A DNA stretch of 64,000 nucleotides. Origin: UBA7960 sp964624065. Lineage in GTDB: Bacteria > Bacteroidota > Bacteroidia > Bacteroidales > UBA7960. The position numbers and the translations under genes are program-made. Under the pieces are notes generated by a model. That model was not told the DNA's origin, did no database searches, and was given only the letters and a program-made list of their open reading frames with translations. The DNA lies in NCBI GenBank assembly GCA_964624065.1, contig CAZUWF010000007.1:18758-82757 (forward strand). Direction: 5' to 3'. Positions 18,230-27,514 of the stretch are shown here, one piece after another; within the stretch, counting starts at the first letter, position 1; each line of letters starts with the position of its first letter.

Positions 18230-20539
18230 TTATGTAGATTTGAGTCCCTTCACCGACCTTACCACCAACTCGTTGCTTGCAGGTAGCTCGAAATAAGGTT
18301 CCACTTCGTGGTTTGCCACTGCAGAAATGGCATCCTTGATAGCCAGCCATGCCGAAAAAGCCAACATAAATGGTGGTTCGCCCACGGCCTTGCTACGCCT
18401 AATGGTATTAACCATATTAGGAGCATCCTGAAGCATTTCCAAGTTAAACTCTAAGGGAATGTCGTCAATTGTAGGAATCTTGTATGTGTCGGGCGAATGG
18501 TTCAGCAGGTTGCCCTTTGTATCCCATTTCACAATTTCGGTGATGCACCATCCCAGTCCCTGAACGTAAGCACCGTAAACCTGCCCCATATCAATTGCCG
18601 GGTTAATGCTTTGGCCAACATCGTGAACAATATCGGTGCGCAATACGCGGGTATTACCGGTGTCAAGATTCACCTCTACTTCGGTTGCAGCCATACCGTA
18701 CGAAAAATAGTAAAAAGGAGTCCCCTTACGTGTGGTTTTGTCAAAGAAAATATCTGGAGTGCGATAAAAGCCGGTAGCGCTCAAACTTACTTGTTGCAAG
18801 TAGGCCTCGCCAACCAAAGTTGCAAAGTCAATTGATTTTTCTTCTTCCCCTTTCGGAAAAACTTTTCCGTTTTCGAATACCACATCTTGCCCTCCCAAGC
18901 TACCATATTTACTCAAAATCATTTTACATGCCAAAGGAAGCAACCTATTCTTAATCTTTTCAATTGCATTTTTTACTGCCATCCCGTTAAGGTCGCTGCC
19001 TGACGAGGCCGCAGTGGGCGAGGTGTTTGGAACCCTCGAGGTGTTCGTGGCGTTGACCTTTACCTTTTCGACCGGAATTCCCATTTCAAGGGCCGACACC
19101 TGCCTTATCTTGGTGTGAAGCCCTTGTCCCATCTCCGTGCCACCGTGATTTACCAACATTGTGCCATCCTTGTAAACCAGCACCAAGGCCCCGGCTTGAT
19201 TCATAAAAGTTGCCGTGAAAGAAATGCCAAATTTTATTGGAGTCAGTGCCAAGCCTCGCTTTTGCCTTTGGTTTGACATATTGAATTCTGCAACTTCATT
19301 GCGCCTTTGGTGGTAATTGCTTTTTTCGAGCACCCTTTCTAGGATGGCTGGAAGCCGTATGTGTTGAACCTTTTGTCCGTAAGGAGTTATGTTTCGAGTG
19401 TTTTCCTGGTAAAAATTAAGCACCCTGACTTCCAGCGGATCCTTTTTCAAAAAACGTGCTATCCTATCTATCGCATTTTCGATAACTGCCATACCTTGCG
19501 GTCCGCCAAACCCCCTGAAAGCAGTATTTGAGGGCAGGTTTGTTTTCCAAGTGTTACCCGTAATTTTTAAGTTAGGTATGAAATATGCATTTGTGGCGTG
19601 GTACATTGCCCTTTCTATGATCGGAATGCTCAAATCGGTGGCACACCCAACGTCGGTATTCAAATCAACCTCGTATGCCAAAATACGGCCATCGTCGTCA
19701 AAGGCAATGGTGTAATCCGACTCGAACCTGTGTCTTTTTCCTGTCATTTTCTGGTCGTCGTCGCGAAACAAGACTATTTTTACGGGTTTTCGGGTGTGAT
19801 CGGCCAATAACGCCGCCCAAGCTGCCACGTGGTTTCCTTGCGTTTCCTTGCCGCCAAACCCGCCGCCCATTCTTTTTACCTCGCAAACCACCTCTTTTGC
19901 ATCGAGTCCCAAAACATCGGCCACAACGAATTGAGTCTCGGTAGGATTCTGCGAGGAAGCATAAACCACCATTTCGCGATTTTCGCCCGGAACGCAAAGG
20001 GCCGCTTGTGTTTCGAGGTACCAGTGCTCCTGGGCTCCAGTTTTCAGGCTGCCGTTCAAAATATGCCGGGCGGCCTTCATACCCTCCTGCAAGTCGCCCA
20101 TTTCAAAGACAATGGGTTGGACTAGCCTGCTGTTTTTCTCCTTGGCAGCGGCAATTGAAAGTATTGGCTCCAAAGGCTCGTAATTTATCTTGATCTTTTT
20201 CTCGGCTTCTCGTGCGGCTTCCTCGGTTTCGGCTGCTATCAAAAAAACTGCCTGTCCCACGCAAATGACCTGACCGGCTGCCAAGCACGGTTCGTCGTCC
20301 TTGTGGGGGTTAAGTTGGTTTTTTCCCGGAATATCTTGGTGGCTCAAAACTGCCACTACCCCCTTTGTTTTAAGAGCATCCGAAAGGTCAAAGTCAACAA
20401 TACGACCACTTGCATGAGGGCTGTAGACCACTCGCCCCAACAGCATATCATTTCCAGCCTCCATATCGCATATGTAAACGGCCTCGCCGGTTACGTGTTG
20501 AACTGCACTATCGTGGCTCAAACTGTTTTCTTTTTTCAT
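18230..20539 (-). CDS. xdhB: Xanthine dehydrogenase, molybdopterin-binding subunit
   Basis: 769 residues, close to the usual length of XdhB in two-subunit bacterial xanthine dehydrogenases. It binds the molybdenum cofactor and hydroxylates hypoxanthine and xanthine. Visible cofactor motifs are GGGFGGKETQGN, NTAFRGFGGPQGM, EMGQGLHTKIRQV and the C-terminal SKAVGEPPFMLAFSAWLA, where the Glu in VGEPP is the catalytic base. The start overlaps the xdhA stop by ATGA (20536-20539), and the methyltransferase follows after 10 bp. Together with XdhA and XdhC the assignment to xanthine/hypoxanthine oxidation is strong; in an anaerobe the reverse direction, urate to xanthine, is also conceivable. Confidence 0.95.
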   Translation of the reverse strand: MKKENSLSHDSAVQHVTGEAVYICDMEAGNDMLLGRVVYSPHASGRIVDFDLSDALKTKGVVAVLSHQDIPGKNQLNPHKDDEPCLAAGQVICVGQAVFLIAAETEEAAREAEKKIKINYEPLEPILSIAAAKEKNSRLVQPIVFEMGDLQEGMKAARHILNGSLKTGAQEHWYLETQAALCVPGENREMVVYASSQNPTETQFVVADVLGLDAKEVVCEVKRMGGGFGGKETQGNHVAAWAALLADHTRKPVKIVLFRDDDQKMTGKRHRFESDYTIAFDDDGRILAYEVDLNTDVGCATDLSIPIIERAMYHATNAYFIPNLKITGNTWKTNLPSNTAFRGFGGPQGMAVIENAIDRIARFLKKDPLEVRVLNFYQENTRNITPYGQKVQHIRLPAILERVLEKSNYHQRRNEVAEFNMSNQRQKRGLALTPIKFGISFTATFMNQAGALVLVYKDGTMLVNHGGTEMGQGLHTKIRQVSALEMGIPVEKVKVNATNTSRVPNTSPTAASSGSDLNGMAVKNAIEKIKNRLLPLACKMILSKYGSLGGQDVVFENGKVFPKGEEEKSIDFATLVGEAYLQQVSLSATGFYRTPDIFFDKTTRKGTPFYYFSYGMAATEVEVNLDTGNTRVLRTDIVHDVGQSINPAIDMGQVYGAYVQGLGWCITEIVKWDTKGNLLNHSPDTYKIPTIDDIPLEFNLEMLQDAPNMVNTIRRSKAVGEPPFMLAFSAWLAIKDAISAVANHEVEPYFELPASNELVVRSVKGLKST

Positions 20540-21996
20540 AGCTGATGGATTTTGGAATTTTGCAACATCTTGGCCAAAAGATTCTTTGCAACATCCATCC
20601 TGAACTCCTTGCCAGCTCGTGCGTCGGTAAGGGGCGAAAAGTCGGTATCTAGAAATTCAATGGCCTCCATAATGATAGCATCCGAAATTTCCTTGCCTAA
20701 TAAGAACTTTTCGGTGTTGAAGGCTCGCCTTGGGGTTGCGGCCATTCCACCATAGGCAATAATAATTCCCTGGATCAATCCATCCTTGCCCAATTCGAAC
20801 CGCGTGGCAATACTCAGTGTTGAAATGTCGAGTTCGCGACGGGTAGAGACTTTCTCTGTTTGGACCACCACCCCATCAGGTACCAAGGGTATAAGAATCC
20901 GAATCAGTATTTCATCGGGATTGAGACAGTTTTGGCGGTAACCGGTTATGAACTCTTCTAAAGGAATTACTTGTTTTTTGTTAGAATTTCCGATTTCAAC
21001 CTCTGCATTGTAGGCAAAAAGAATTGGCAGCAAATCGCCTATTGGCGAGGAGGTGGCAAGGTTTCCGCCAATTGTGGCCACGTTGCGAATTTGTTTGGAA
21101 GCGAAAACTTCAATTACCGGACGCATTCCTCGAAAATGGCGCTGTGCAAGTACCTTCACTTGCTCAATGGAGGCTCCGGCACCTATGGCGGCCTTCTCTC
21201 CATCAACAGATATTTCATCAAAACCCTTAACCTGCGAAAGGTCAATGATTTGAGGCGGGTACAGGTGGGTCTTGTTCTGGTAAATGGCCGTATCGGTTGC
21301 ACCGTTAACCAACTTCGCATCAGGTTTTTCTTTTTTCCAAACTAATGCTTGGTCAAGGGTGGCAGGTATGAGGTATTGCTGCCTTTTGTGCTTGATATCG
21401 AGTCCTTTATGACCGCTTTGAATCTCGGAAAGCATTTCGGAAACCATTTGGCTGTGGTGATCGAAGTGGTCGGGTCGTCTGTTGCTGCAGCAGTCAACTG
21501 CAGCATCAATGATCGGCTGGTAACCCGTGCAGCGGCAAAGGTTTCCGGAAAGGGCCTCCACGAGGTTTTGGCGCGTGGGGGCCATTTGGCTTTTGTAAAA
21601 GGCAAATAATGCCATTACGAAGCCGGGTGTGCAGAAGCCACACTGGCTTCCGTGGTGGTTTACGAAAGCCTCCTGCACGTGGTGCAATACCAGTTCGGTG
21701 TTGTGGCGCCGGGCTAAGTTTTCGACCGAAATAAGCTGCTTTCCGTGCAAGTAAGGCAGGAATAGCAGGCAAGAGTCAACTGCACGGTATTTGATCTTTC
21801 CATCGGGAGCAAGTTCGCCCAAAACTACTGTGCAAGCGCCACAGTCACCCTCGGCACAGCCCTCCTTAGTGCCTCGACGGCCCGGTATGGACCTAAGGTA
21901 ATTCAACACGGTGGTCGAAGGTACGAAAGGCTGCCGCGAAAGGTCAATCTCCACCAATTGGTTGTCCAAGACGAATTTTAATGTACTTCCTGTCAT
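20536..21996 (-). CDS. xdhA: Xanthine dehydrogenase, FeS and FAD subunit
   Basis: 486 residues, the usual XdhA size. Residues 1-80 hold the first [2Fe-2S] site with Cys at about 47, 52, 55 and 76 (EGCAEGDCGACTV). A second [2Fe-2S] domain follows with CGFCTPGF and LCRCTGYQPI. From about residue 200 there is a FAD-binding domain of the CO dehydrogenase flavoprotein type (VNGATDTAIYQN, ATIGGNLATSSPIGD). It passes electrons from the molybdenum site in XdhB to NAD+. The ATG overlaps the xdhC stop as ATGA, and the stop overlaps the xdhB start the same way, so the three genes form one tightly coupled operon. Confidence 0.95.
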   Translation of the reverse strand: MTGSTLKFVLDNQLVEIDLSRQPFVPSTTVLNYLRSIPGRRGTKEGCAEGDCGACTVVLGELAPDGKIKYRAVDSCLLFLPYLHGKQLISVENLARRHNTELVLHHVQEAFVNHHGSQCGFCTPGFVMALFAFYKSQMAPTRQNLVEALSGNLCRCTGYQPIIDAAVDCCSNRRPDHFDHHSQMVSEMLSEIQSGHKGLDIKHKRQQYLIPATLDQALVWKKEKPDAKLVNGATDTAIYQNKTHLYPPQIIDLSQVKGFDEISVDGEKAAIGAGASIEQVKVLAQRHFRGMRPVIEVFASKQIRNVATIGGNLATSSPIGDLLPILFAYNAEVEIGNSNKKQVIPLEEFITGYRQNCLNPDEILIRILIPLVPDGVVVQTEKVSTRRELDISTLSIATRFELGKDGLIQGIIIAYGGMAATPRRAFNTEKFLLGKEISDAIIMEAIEFLDTDFSPLTDARAGKEFRMDVAKNLLAKMLQNSKIHQL

Positions 21997-22760
21997 TTGT
22001 TTTTCGAGTTTTTCACGTCAATCAGCCTTGCCACAATGCTAATGGCTATTTCGCGGGGTGTCTCTGCATTGAATGGTACTCCCATTGGCATTTCCACCCT
22101 ATCCAATTGCTCTTTGGTAAGCTGGCCCGAATCCAAGTAACGCTGCCTTGCCATAGCCACCTTGCGCTTACTGCCTATCATACCGAGGTAGAGTAGGTCT
22201 CTGGTGGCCAATATTCCCAACAAATCCTCGTCGAACCCGTGACCTTGGGTAGTAATAATGGCAAGATCTATCGACTCGAATGGTATGCTCCTTGCCTTTT
22301 CGAGGTAATCGCCAACAATACATTCGGCGTGGGTCGCGTCAAACTCCCCGAAAATGTTTTCGCGATTGTCAATGTACCTCACCTTAAATCCAAGGCTTTT
22401 GGCTAGCACCCCCACCTCGCGGCCAATATGTCCTGCCCCGAAAATGGTAAGGCGAAGTTGGGGGAGGAAGGGTTCGAAGTAAACGGTAACCTTGCCTCCG
22501 CATTGCATTCCCAAGTCGGTTTCGAGGTTGTAGGCAATAAGTTGGGGCTTGCCAGCCTGCAGGCATTTATGTGCATCTTCAACGGTACGCATTTCGATCG
22601 ACCCGCCACCAACGGTTCCAAGGGTTCGGCCATCGGCATAAACAACCATCCTGGCACCCTCCTTGCGAGGCGTGGATCCCTGGGCACCTACAACAATGCA
22701 AAGCACGAATGACTGGCCTTCGTCTCTTATCTTATTTAATTGAAAAGCTAGGTCTGACAT
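21993..22760 (-). CDS. xdhC: XdhC-type molybdenum cofactor insertion/sulfuration chaperone
   Basis: 255 residues. The N-terminal XdhC/CoxI domain shows VVGAQGSTPRKEGARMVV and GTVGGGSIEMRTVEDA; the C-terminal Rossmann domain begins LTIFGAGHIGREVGVLAKSLG and ends with the GSKRKVAMARQRY segment. XdhC binds molybdenum cofactor, helps its sulfuration and inserts it into the XdhB subunit. It is the first gene of the xdhC-xdhA-xdhB-methyltransferase operon. A minus-strand TAAATTTA (22779-22786), with TTG 19 bp further upstream, is a weak promoter candidate. Confidence 0.93.
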   Translation of the reverse strand: MSDLAFQLNKIRDEGQSFVLCIVVGAQGSTPRKEGARMVVYADGRTLGTVGGGSIEMRTVEDAHKCLQAGKPQLIAYNLETDLGMQCGGKVTVYFEPFLPQLRLTIFGAGHIGREVGVLAKSLGFKVRYIDNRENIFGEFDATHAECIVGDYLEKARSIPFESIDLAIITTQGHGFDEDLLGILATRDLLYLGMIGSKRKVAMARQRYLDSGQLTKEQLDRVEMPMGVPFNAETPREIAISIVARLIDVKNSKNK

Positions 22761-23198
22761 AATCGTAGATTTTGGCCGTAAATTTAGTACTTATTCGGTA
22801 AATGACAACAAGGTTTATTGGGTTGGGAGGTTAAGTGGTTTAGAATCTGAAAAGTTTTTGGGGTTCAGAATGGCCCTATGTAAAAAATTAAAATTATAAA
22901 TAGAATTCATAATGCTGAAAGCGTAAGGCTAAGATTTGCATTCAATGTCGATAAACCTTAGCTCGAAAATTGCCTTCCAAAAACCTTTTTTCATCGCAGG
23001 GGCACTGCTTTTACAAAACTTTTGTATGGCCTGCAAAAACCCCAGAAGGGTCGGGTGGTTCGTAAGCAAGCTTACCTTTGTTACCTTGGCTGGCGAAAAA
23101 AATAGATCTGGAATCCAACACTTCCATTATTTCAAAATCAAAAATCGGCAATCACTCACCTTTTGATAGTCGACCTAAACCCATACATTTACAAACCC
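22761..23198. other. Gene-free stretch between mocA-like gene and xdhC
   Basis: About 440 bp with several short frames but none with family-like sequence. It must carry the xdhC promoter and the end of the mocA-like transcript. The plus-strand frame at 22936-23166 begins hydrophobic and then becomes basic, without recognisable similarity, and I do not call it a gene. Confidence 0.5.
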
Positions 23199-23810
23199 CT
23201 AAACTTTCCAACCCTTTTCAACATTCTCCAAAAACTCATTGTAATCCCCACCGGTGTTAATATTAAGGTGTATTCCCGGCCAATCGGTTTCTACCATCAG
23301 TCTATTACTGTTTTTCAGGATTTGGGTTAAAGGGTAGTCTGATTCGGGTTGATTCAAGATTTTGGGGATTAAACACGGCATTATTAAAACCGGGTGACCG
23401 CCCTTTCCCTTGTGAATCGGCACCACGCAATCGTAATCGCCTGCCCTATCTAACATTTCATTCATTAATAACTGGTTGAAACCCGGATTGTCAACGTTAT
23501 GCAAAAAAACCGGACAAGAGTCGCCCGCAGCCTCAAAACCGAGCCTTATGGAAAGAAACCTGCCTTTTTTGGGTTCGGGGTTGTGCACGAATCTGAAATC
23601 GTCGAGGGTTAGCACCTCCTGCATATTATAGAATTCATCATGTGTAAAACTCCCCACTACGAAAATTTCCTTTGCCATCAAAGATCGGTAACTCCGCACC
23701 AAGAACGAAAGGAAATTGTCTTTCTCATCGATAATGAGGCCCGCCTTTGGAAAACCCATTCGGGTGGATAGACCACCTGCGAGGATTATTGTAGAAAATT
23801 GTGGGCTCAT
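23199..23810 (-). CDS. mocA: MocA/MobA-like molybdenum cofactor nucleotidyltransferase
   Basis: 203 residues from the ATG at 23810, preferred over an in-frame TTG at 23834. The signature LAGGLSTRMGFPKAGL near the N-terminus is the NTP-transferase loop of the MobA/MocA family; VFLHNVDNPGF and PIHKGKGGHPVLI are also family features. MocA (YgfJ in E. coli) makes molybdopterin cytosine dinucleotide, the cofactor form used by the xanthine-dehydrogenase family. It sits between the xdh operon and the divergent ygfK, mirroring the mocA-ygfK neighbourhood of E. coli. Whether CTP or GTP is used cannot be told with certainty, but context favours CTP. Confidence 0.85.
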   Translation of the reverse strand: MSPQFSTIILAGGLSTRMGFPKAGLIIDEKDNFLSFLVRSYRSLMAKEIFVVGSFTHDEFYNMQEVLTLDDFRFVHNPEPKKGRFLSIRLGFEAAGDSCPVFLHNVDNPGFNQLLMNEMLDRAGDYDCVVPIHKGKGGHPVLIMPCLIPKILNQPESDYPLTQILKNSNRLMVETDWPGIHLNINTGGDYNEFLENVEKGWKV

Positions 23811-24174
23811 TGCTATCGATTTGACAGAAAACAATTATTTACATAACAATGTTCCATGCAAATTACGCAAAAAATCAAATCAAAGTGGACAAAATTGATT
23901 TAATATTGAATCAACAATCGGTTTTTCGCAGGTAGCCTAGTAATTTAATCCCCTGTGATGTATGCGAGGAACAATTTGATGCAGGAATAAATTGATTTGA
24001 ATACCCTGGTGAAGATCAGAAATCTGCGCAATTCCTGCCTTTAAAATAAAATGAATCTTAACAGTAAAACTTTAGATATTGACCCCATACTTATTGAGGT
24101 TTCAAAACCATAGGAAAATTATCTTCTCCAAATTCCCAATTTTTCACTACATTGCGCAAATTTTCTAATTAGTT
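23811..24174. other. Divergent intergenic region between the mocA-like gene and ygfK
   Basis: About 360 bp, A/T-rich, where promoters of both catabolic arms must lie. I find no exact TAnnTTTG with a proper upstream TTTG and no riboswitch-like fold. A regulator site could be here; two GATTTGAATA/TTGATTTAATA-like motifs recur, but not convincingly. Confidence 0.4.
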
Positions 24175-27100
24175 ATGCATTCAGACAAGTTTTATCCGAT
24201 TCCGCTTCAAATGCTGCTTAAAACTACCCTTAACCATTTAGGCCAAGGGCACTTTTGGGGCATTCCCTCGGTACTTTTTCACAAGCCAAAATCAGGTGCC
24301 CCCTACTCAACCAGTCGATATGGTAAATTTTTGGAAACCCCAATTGGGGTTGCAGCCGGGCCGCACACGCAACTGAGCCAAAACATTATTGCAGCGTGGC
24401 TAACAGGCTCACGTTTCATTGAGCTTAAAACAGTTCAAACCCTCGATGAGTTGAAAGTGCCAAAACCCTGCATTGACATGCAAGATGAGGGCTACAACTG
24501 CGAATGGTCGCAAGAGTTGAAAATACATCAGTCATTCGACCAATACCTCGATGCTTGGATTATGCTGCACATTTTGAGGCACGAGTTGAAAATGGATGCA
24601 AGTGCTCAACCGGGGTTTATTTTCAATATGAGCGTGGGTTACAACCTTGAAGGAATAATGGAGCCCAACGTGCAGTGGTTTTTTGATAGGATGGCAGACT
24701 GCAGCCACGAACTTGCTGACAAAATAAGTGAAATCAAATCCATTTATCCAAAGGTAAAGGACATAGAAATTCCGATTAGGATTTCTGACAATGTAACCCT
24801 TTCAACCATGCACGGCTGCCCGCCTGAAGAGATAGAAAAAATTGCCTCGTACCTTATTTCCCACAGGAAGTTACACACAGCCGTAAAGCTAAACCCAACC
24901 CTCCTGGGCAAAGAGAAACTGTATAGAATTATGAACCAATCTGGGTTCGACACTTTAGTGCCAAACCAAGCGTTTGAACACGACCTGAAATGGGAAGATG
25001 CCGTGCCGATGATCAAAAGGCTTGGAAAGTTGGCCGCAAAATACCAAAAACATTTTGGTCTGAAACTCACAAACACTCTGGAGAGTGTAAACCACAAGGA
25101 AGTTTTTCCGGTAGAGGCAGAAATGATGTACAACAGCGGCAGATCGCTGCATCCCATTTCGGTAAACCTTGCACTGAAGTTGCAGCAGGAGTTCGATGGC
25201 CAGCTTGACATTTCTTTTTCGGGCGGTGCCCACGCTTTCAACATTAGTGACTTGGTCAAGTGTGGGCTTGCGCCGGTTACGGTTTGCACCGACTTCCTGA
25301 AACCAGGGGGGTATGGCCGTGCCAAGCAGTACCTCGATGAACTGGAAATAGCTTTGGACAAAAGCGACGCAAAAGGACTTGACCAATTCATTTCTTCTGG
25401 TAATATAGGTCTTTCAAAATCGCAACATATAATTGAAAATTTGAAACAATATGCTGCCAAAACCCTTGATAGCTCCTTTTATAAAAACCAGTCCATCCAC
25501 GAAACCTCAATAAAGACTACTCGGAAGCTGGACCACCTCGATTGTATTTTTGCCCCTTGCGAGGAGACTTGCCCCACCGGTCAGGATATTCCCAATTACA
25601 ACCACCACGCGGCACACGGCAACTTTGAAGAAGCTGCAAAAATTATCTTGCAAACAAACCCCTTTCCGCGAACAACCGGTATGGTCTGCGACCACCTTTG
25701 CCAAACCAAGTGCACTCGCATAAACATCGACGAATCGGTAAAAATCAGGGAGATAAAGAGATTTGTGGCCGAAAATAGCATTAAGAACAACCGATTTGAC
25801 CGAATGGTAGAAAACGGCAAGAGGGTGGCAATTATCGGTGCTGGACCTTCGGGTTTGTCGGCAGCAAGGTTCTTGGCAACAGCAGGATTTTCGGTGGAAG
25901 TTTTTGAAGAAAAACCCGATAAGGGCGGTATGGTTAGGAGCGTGATTCCTGCATTCAGACTTACCACCCAAGCCATTGAAACCGACATTGCCGAAATTGA
26001 AAACCTTGGCGTCAAGGTTTTTTTAAGCAAAACTGTTGACAAGTCTCTTTTGGAAAGGATGAGGCGGGATTTCGATTACATATACATTGCAGCCGGGGCT
26101 CAAAAAACCAGCAGGCTTAACATACCAGGTATTGAATGTGACGGAGTACTCGACCCCTTGCTCGTGCTTGAAGCCGCGAAGCTGGGCAAGAGCGTTTCAA
26201 TTGGGCCAAGGGTTGCAATAATTGGCGGTGGAAACACAGCAATGGACGCAGCCCGCACTGCCTACCGATTGGCAGGCAAGGAAGGAAAAGTAACCGTGGT
26301 TTACCGTCGCACCGTCAGGCAGATGCCCGCAGACCTTGGTGAAATAAAGGCAGTTATGGAGGAGGGTATAGAAATTTTAGAACTTGTTGCCCCGGTTAGC
26401 ATAAAAACCAAAAACGGAAAGGTAAGCGCTTTGGTTTGCAATAAGATGGAGCTCGGCCAAAAGGACCACAGCGGCAGAGGCAAGCCTCAGGTTGTTCCTG
26501 ACTCTGAGTTTGAAATTGAATTTGATACCATTATACCGGCCGTGGGGCAAGAACTGGCATTCGATTTCGGCAATGGTGAACTCCTTAAGGCAAAACCCTC
26601 AAGTTACGAAACCCAGTTGACCGGGGTTTACATTGGTGGCGACGCCCTGCGGGGTGCCTCAACGGCCATTAACGCCATTGGCGATGGTCGCAAGGTTGCC
26701 CTAGAAATAATCAATAAGGAGAATATTAGCCTCCAAACCAAGCCTGACAACTTGCGCACTCCTGCCAGCCAAAACTGGCATCTGGAGCAAAGGGCCACGC
26801 GCATTGTAGGCACCCCTGTAAAGGAAGCACCGTTGGATCAAAGGCTTAACTTCGATTTGATTGCCACAACCCTTTCGGAAAAGGATACAATTCACGAAGC
26901 AAAGAGATGCTTGCTCTGCGACGAGTATTGCAGTATTTGCGTTGGGGTATGCCCCAACCTTGCTAACCAAACCTACAATATTGCCACTCCGATAAGGTTT
27001 GCATTGGAAACCGCAATCCAAAACCACTTGGGCGAGGTATTTATTATAGGGGGCAACCATTTCGAAGTTTCGCAAAAATACCAGGTTTACAACATTGCTG

Positions 27101-27471
27101 ATTTCTGCAACGAGTGCGGAAACTGCAACACTTTTTGCCCCTCCGCCGGAGCACCGTACAAAGACAAGCCAAAATTTCATCTAACCGATGAAAGTTGGAG
27201 TAACGCAGAGGAGGGATTCAGAATAACCCTCAATGGAGATGAATCAACAATTGAAAGCAAATCCAATGGTGGTGTTACTCGAAAACTTTCCGGCTGCAAA
27301 CAAGGAAATACCTATACATACGAAACAAATAGTGCCATCGCCACCCTCAATAAGGAGACCCTCAAGATAACCAGCGTAAACTTTAAGCAAATGGGAGAGC
27401 AAGAGGTAAGATTGGAGGATGCGGCGCTAATGCATATTTTGCTATCAAATGTTTACCTTGGGGCTTATTAA
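24175..27471 (+). CDS. ygfK: YgfK-like FeS/flavin oxidoreductase (putative selenate reductase family)
   Basis: 1098 residues, near the size of E. coli YgfK. Residues 1 to about 430 form a dihydroorotate-dehydrogenase-like TIM barrel (TPIGVAAGPHTQLSQNIIAAW). Next comes the glutamate-synthase-small-chain FeS domain with CIFAPCEETCPTGQDIPNY (about 457-475). A two-dinucleotide-binding domain follows, with FAD motif VAIIGAGPSGLSAARFLA near 552 and NAD(P) motif VAIIGGGNTAMDAARTAYR near 680. The C-terminus has Cys clusters CLLCDEYCSICVGVCP (about 911) and CNECGNCNTFCPS (about 976). YgfK genes are linked genetically to anaerobic uric-acid use. It probably carries electrons to or from a purine-ring step. 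The next gene follows after 43 bp. Confidence 0.93.
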   Translation: MHSDKFYPIPLQMLLKTTLNHLGQGHFWGIPSVLFHKPKSGAPYSTSRYGKFLETPIGVAAGPHTQLSQNIIAAWLTGSRFIELKTVQTLDELKVPKPCIDMQDEGYNCEWSQELKIHQSFDQYLDAWIMLHILRHELKMDASAQPGFIFNMSVGYNLEGIMEPNVQWFFDRMADCSHELADKISEIKSIYPKVKDIEIPIRISDNVTLSTMHGCPPEEIEKIASYLISHRKLHTAVKLNPTLLGKEKLYRIMNQSGFDTLVPNQAFEHDLKWEDAVPMIKRLGKLAAKYQKHFGLKLTNTLESVNHKEVFPVEAEMMYNSGRSLHPISVNLALKLQQEFDGQLDISFSGGAHAFNISDLVKCGLAPVTVCTDFLKPGGYGRAKQYLDELEIALDKSDAKGLDQFISSGNIGLSKSQHIIENLKQYAAKTLDSSFYKNQSIHETSIKTTRKLDHLDCIFAPCEETCPTGQDIPNYNHHAAHGNFEEAAKIILQTNPFPRTTGMVCDHLCQTKCTRINIDESVKIREIKRFVAENSIKNNRFDRMVENGKRVAIIGAGPSGLSAARFLATAGFSVEVFEEKPDKGGMVRSVIPAFRLTTQAIETDIAEIENLGVKVFLSKTVDKSLLERMRRDFDYIYIAAGAQKTSRLNIPGIECDGVLDPLLVLEAAKLGKSVSIGPRVAIIGGGNTAMDAARTAYRLAGKEGKVTVVYRRTVRQMPADLGEIKAVMEEGIEILELVAPVSIKTKNGKVSALVCNKMELGQKDHSGRGKPQVVPDSEFEIEFDTIIPAVGQELAFDFGNGELLKAKPSSYETQLTGVYIGGDALRGASTAINAIGDGRKVALEIINKENISLQTKPDNLRTPASQNWHLEQRATRIVGTPVKEAPLDQRLNFDLIATTLSEKDTIHEAKRCLLCDEYCSICVGVCPNLANQTYNIATPIRFALETAIQNHLGEVFIIGGNHFEVSQKYQVYNIADFCNECGNCNTFCPSAGAPYKDKPKFHLTDESWSNAEEGFRITLNGDESTIESKSNGGVTRKLSGCKQGNTYTYETNSAIATLNKETLKITSVNFKQMGEQEVRLEDAALMHILLSNVYLGAY

Positions 27472-27514
27472 ACTCTACAAAGACACACAATTACATAAAT
27501 AATAATCAAGTTTT

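Noticed and set aside
22936..23166. A 76-codon plus-strand frame upstream of the mocA-like gene
   Set aside because: Odd composition, no recognisable motif, and it runs against the minus-strand operon context.
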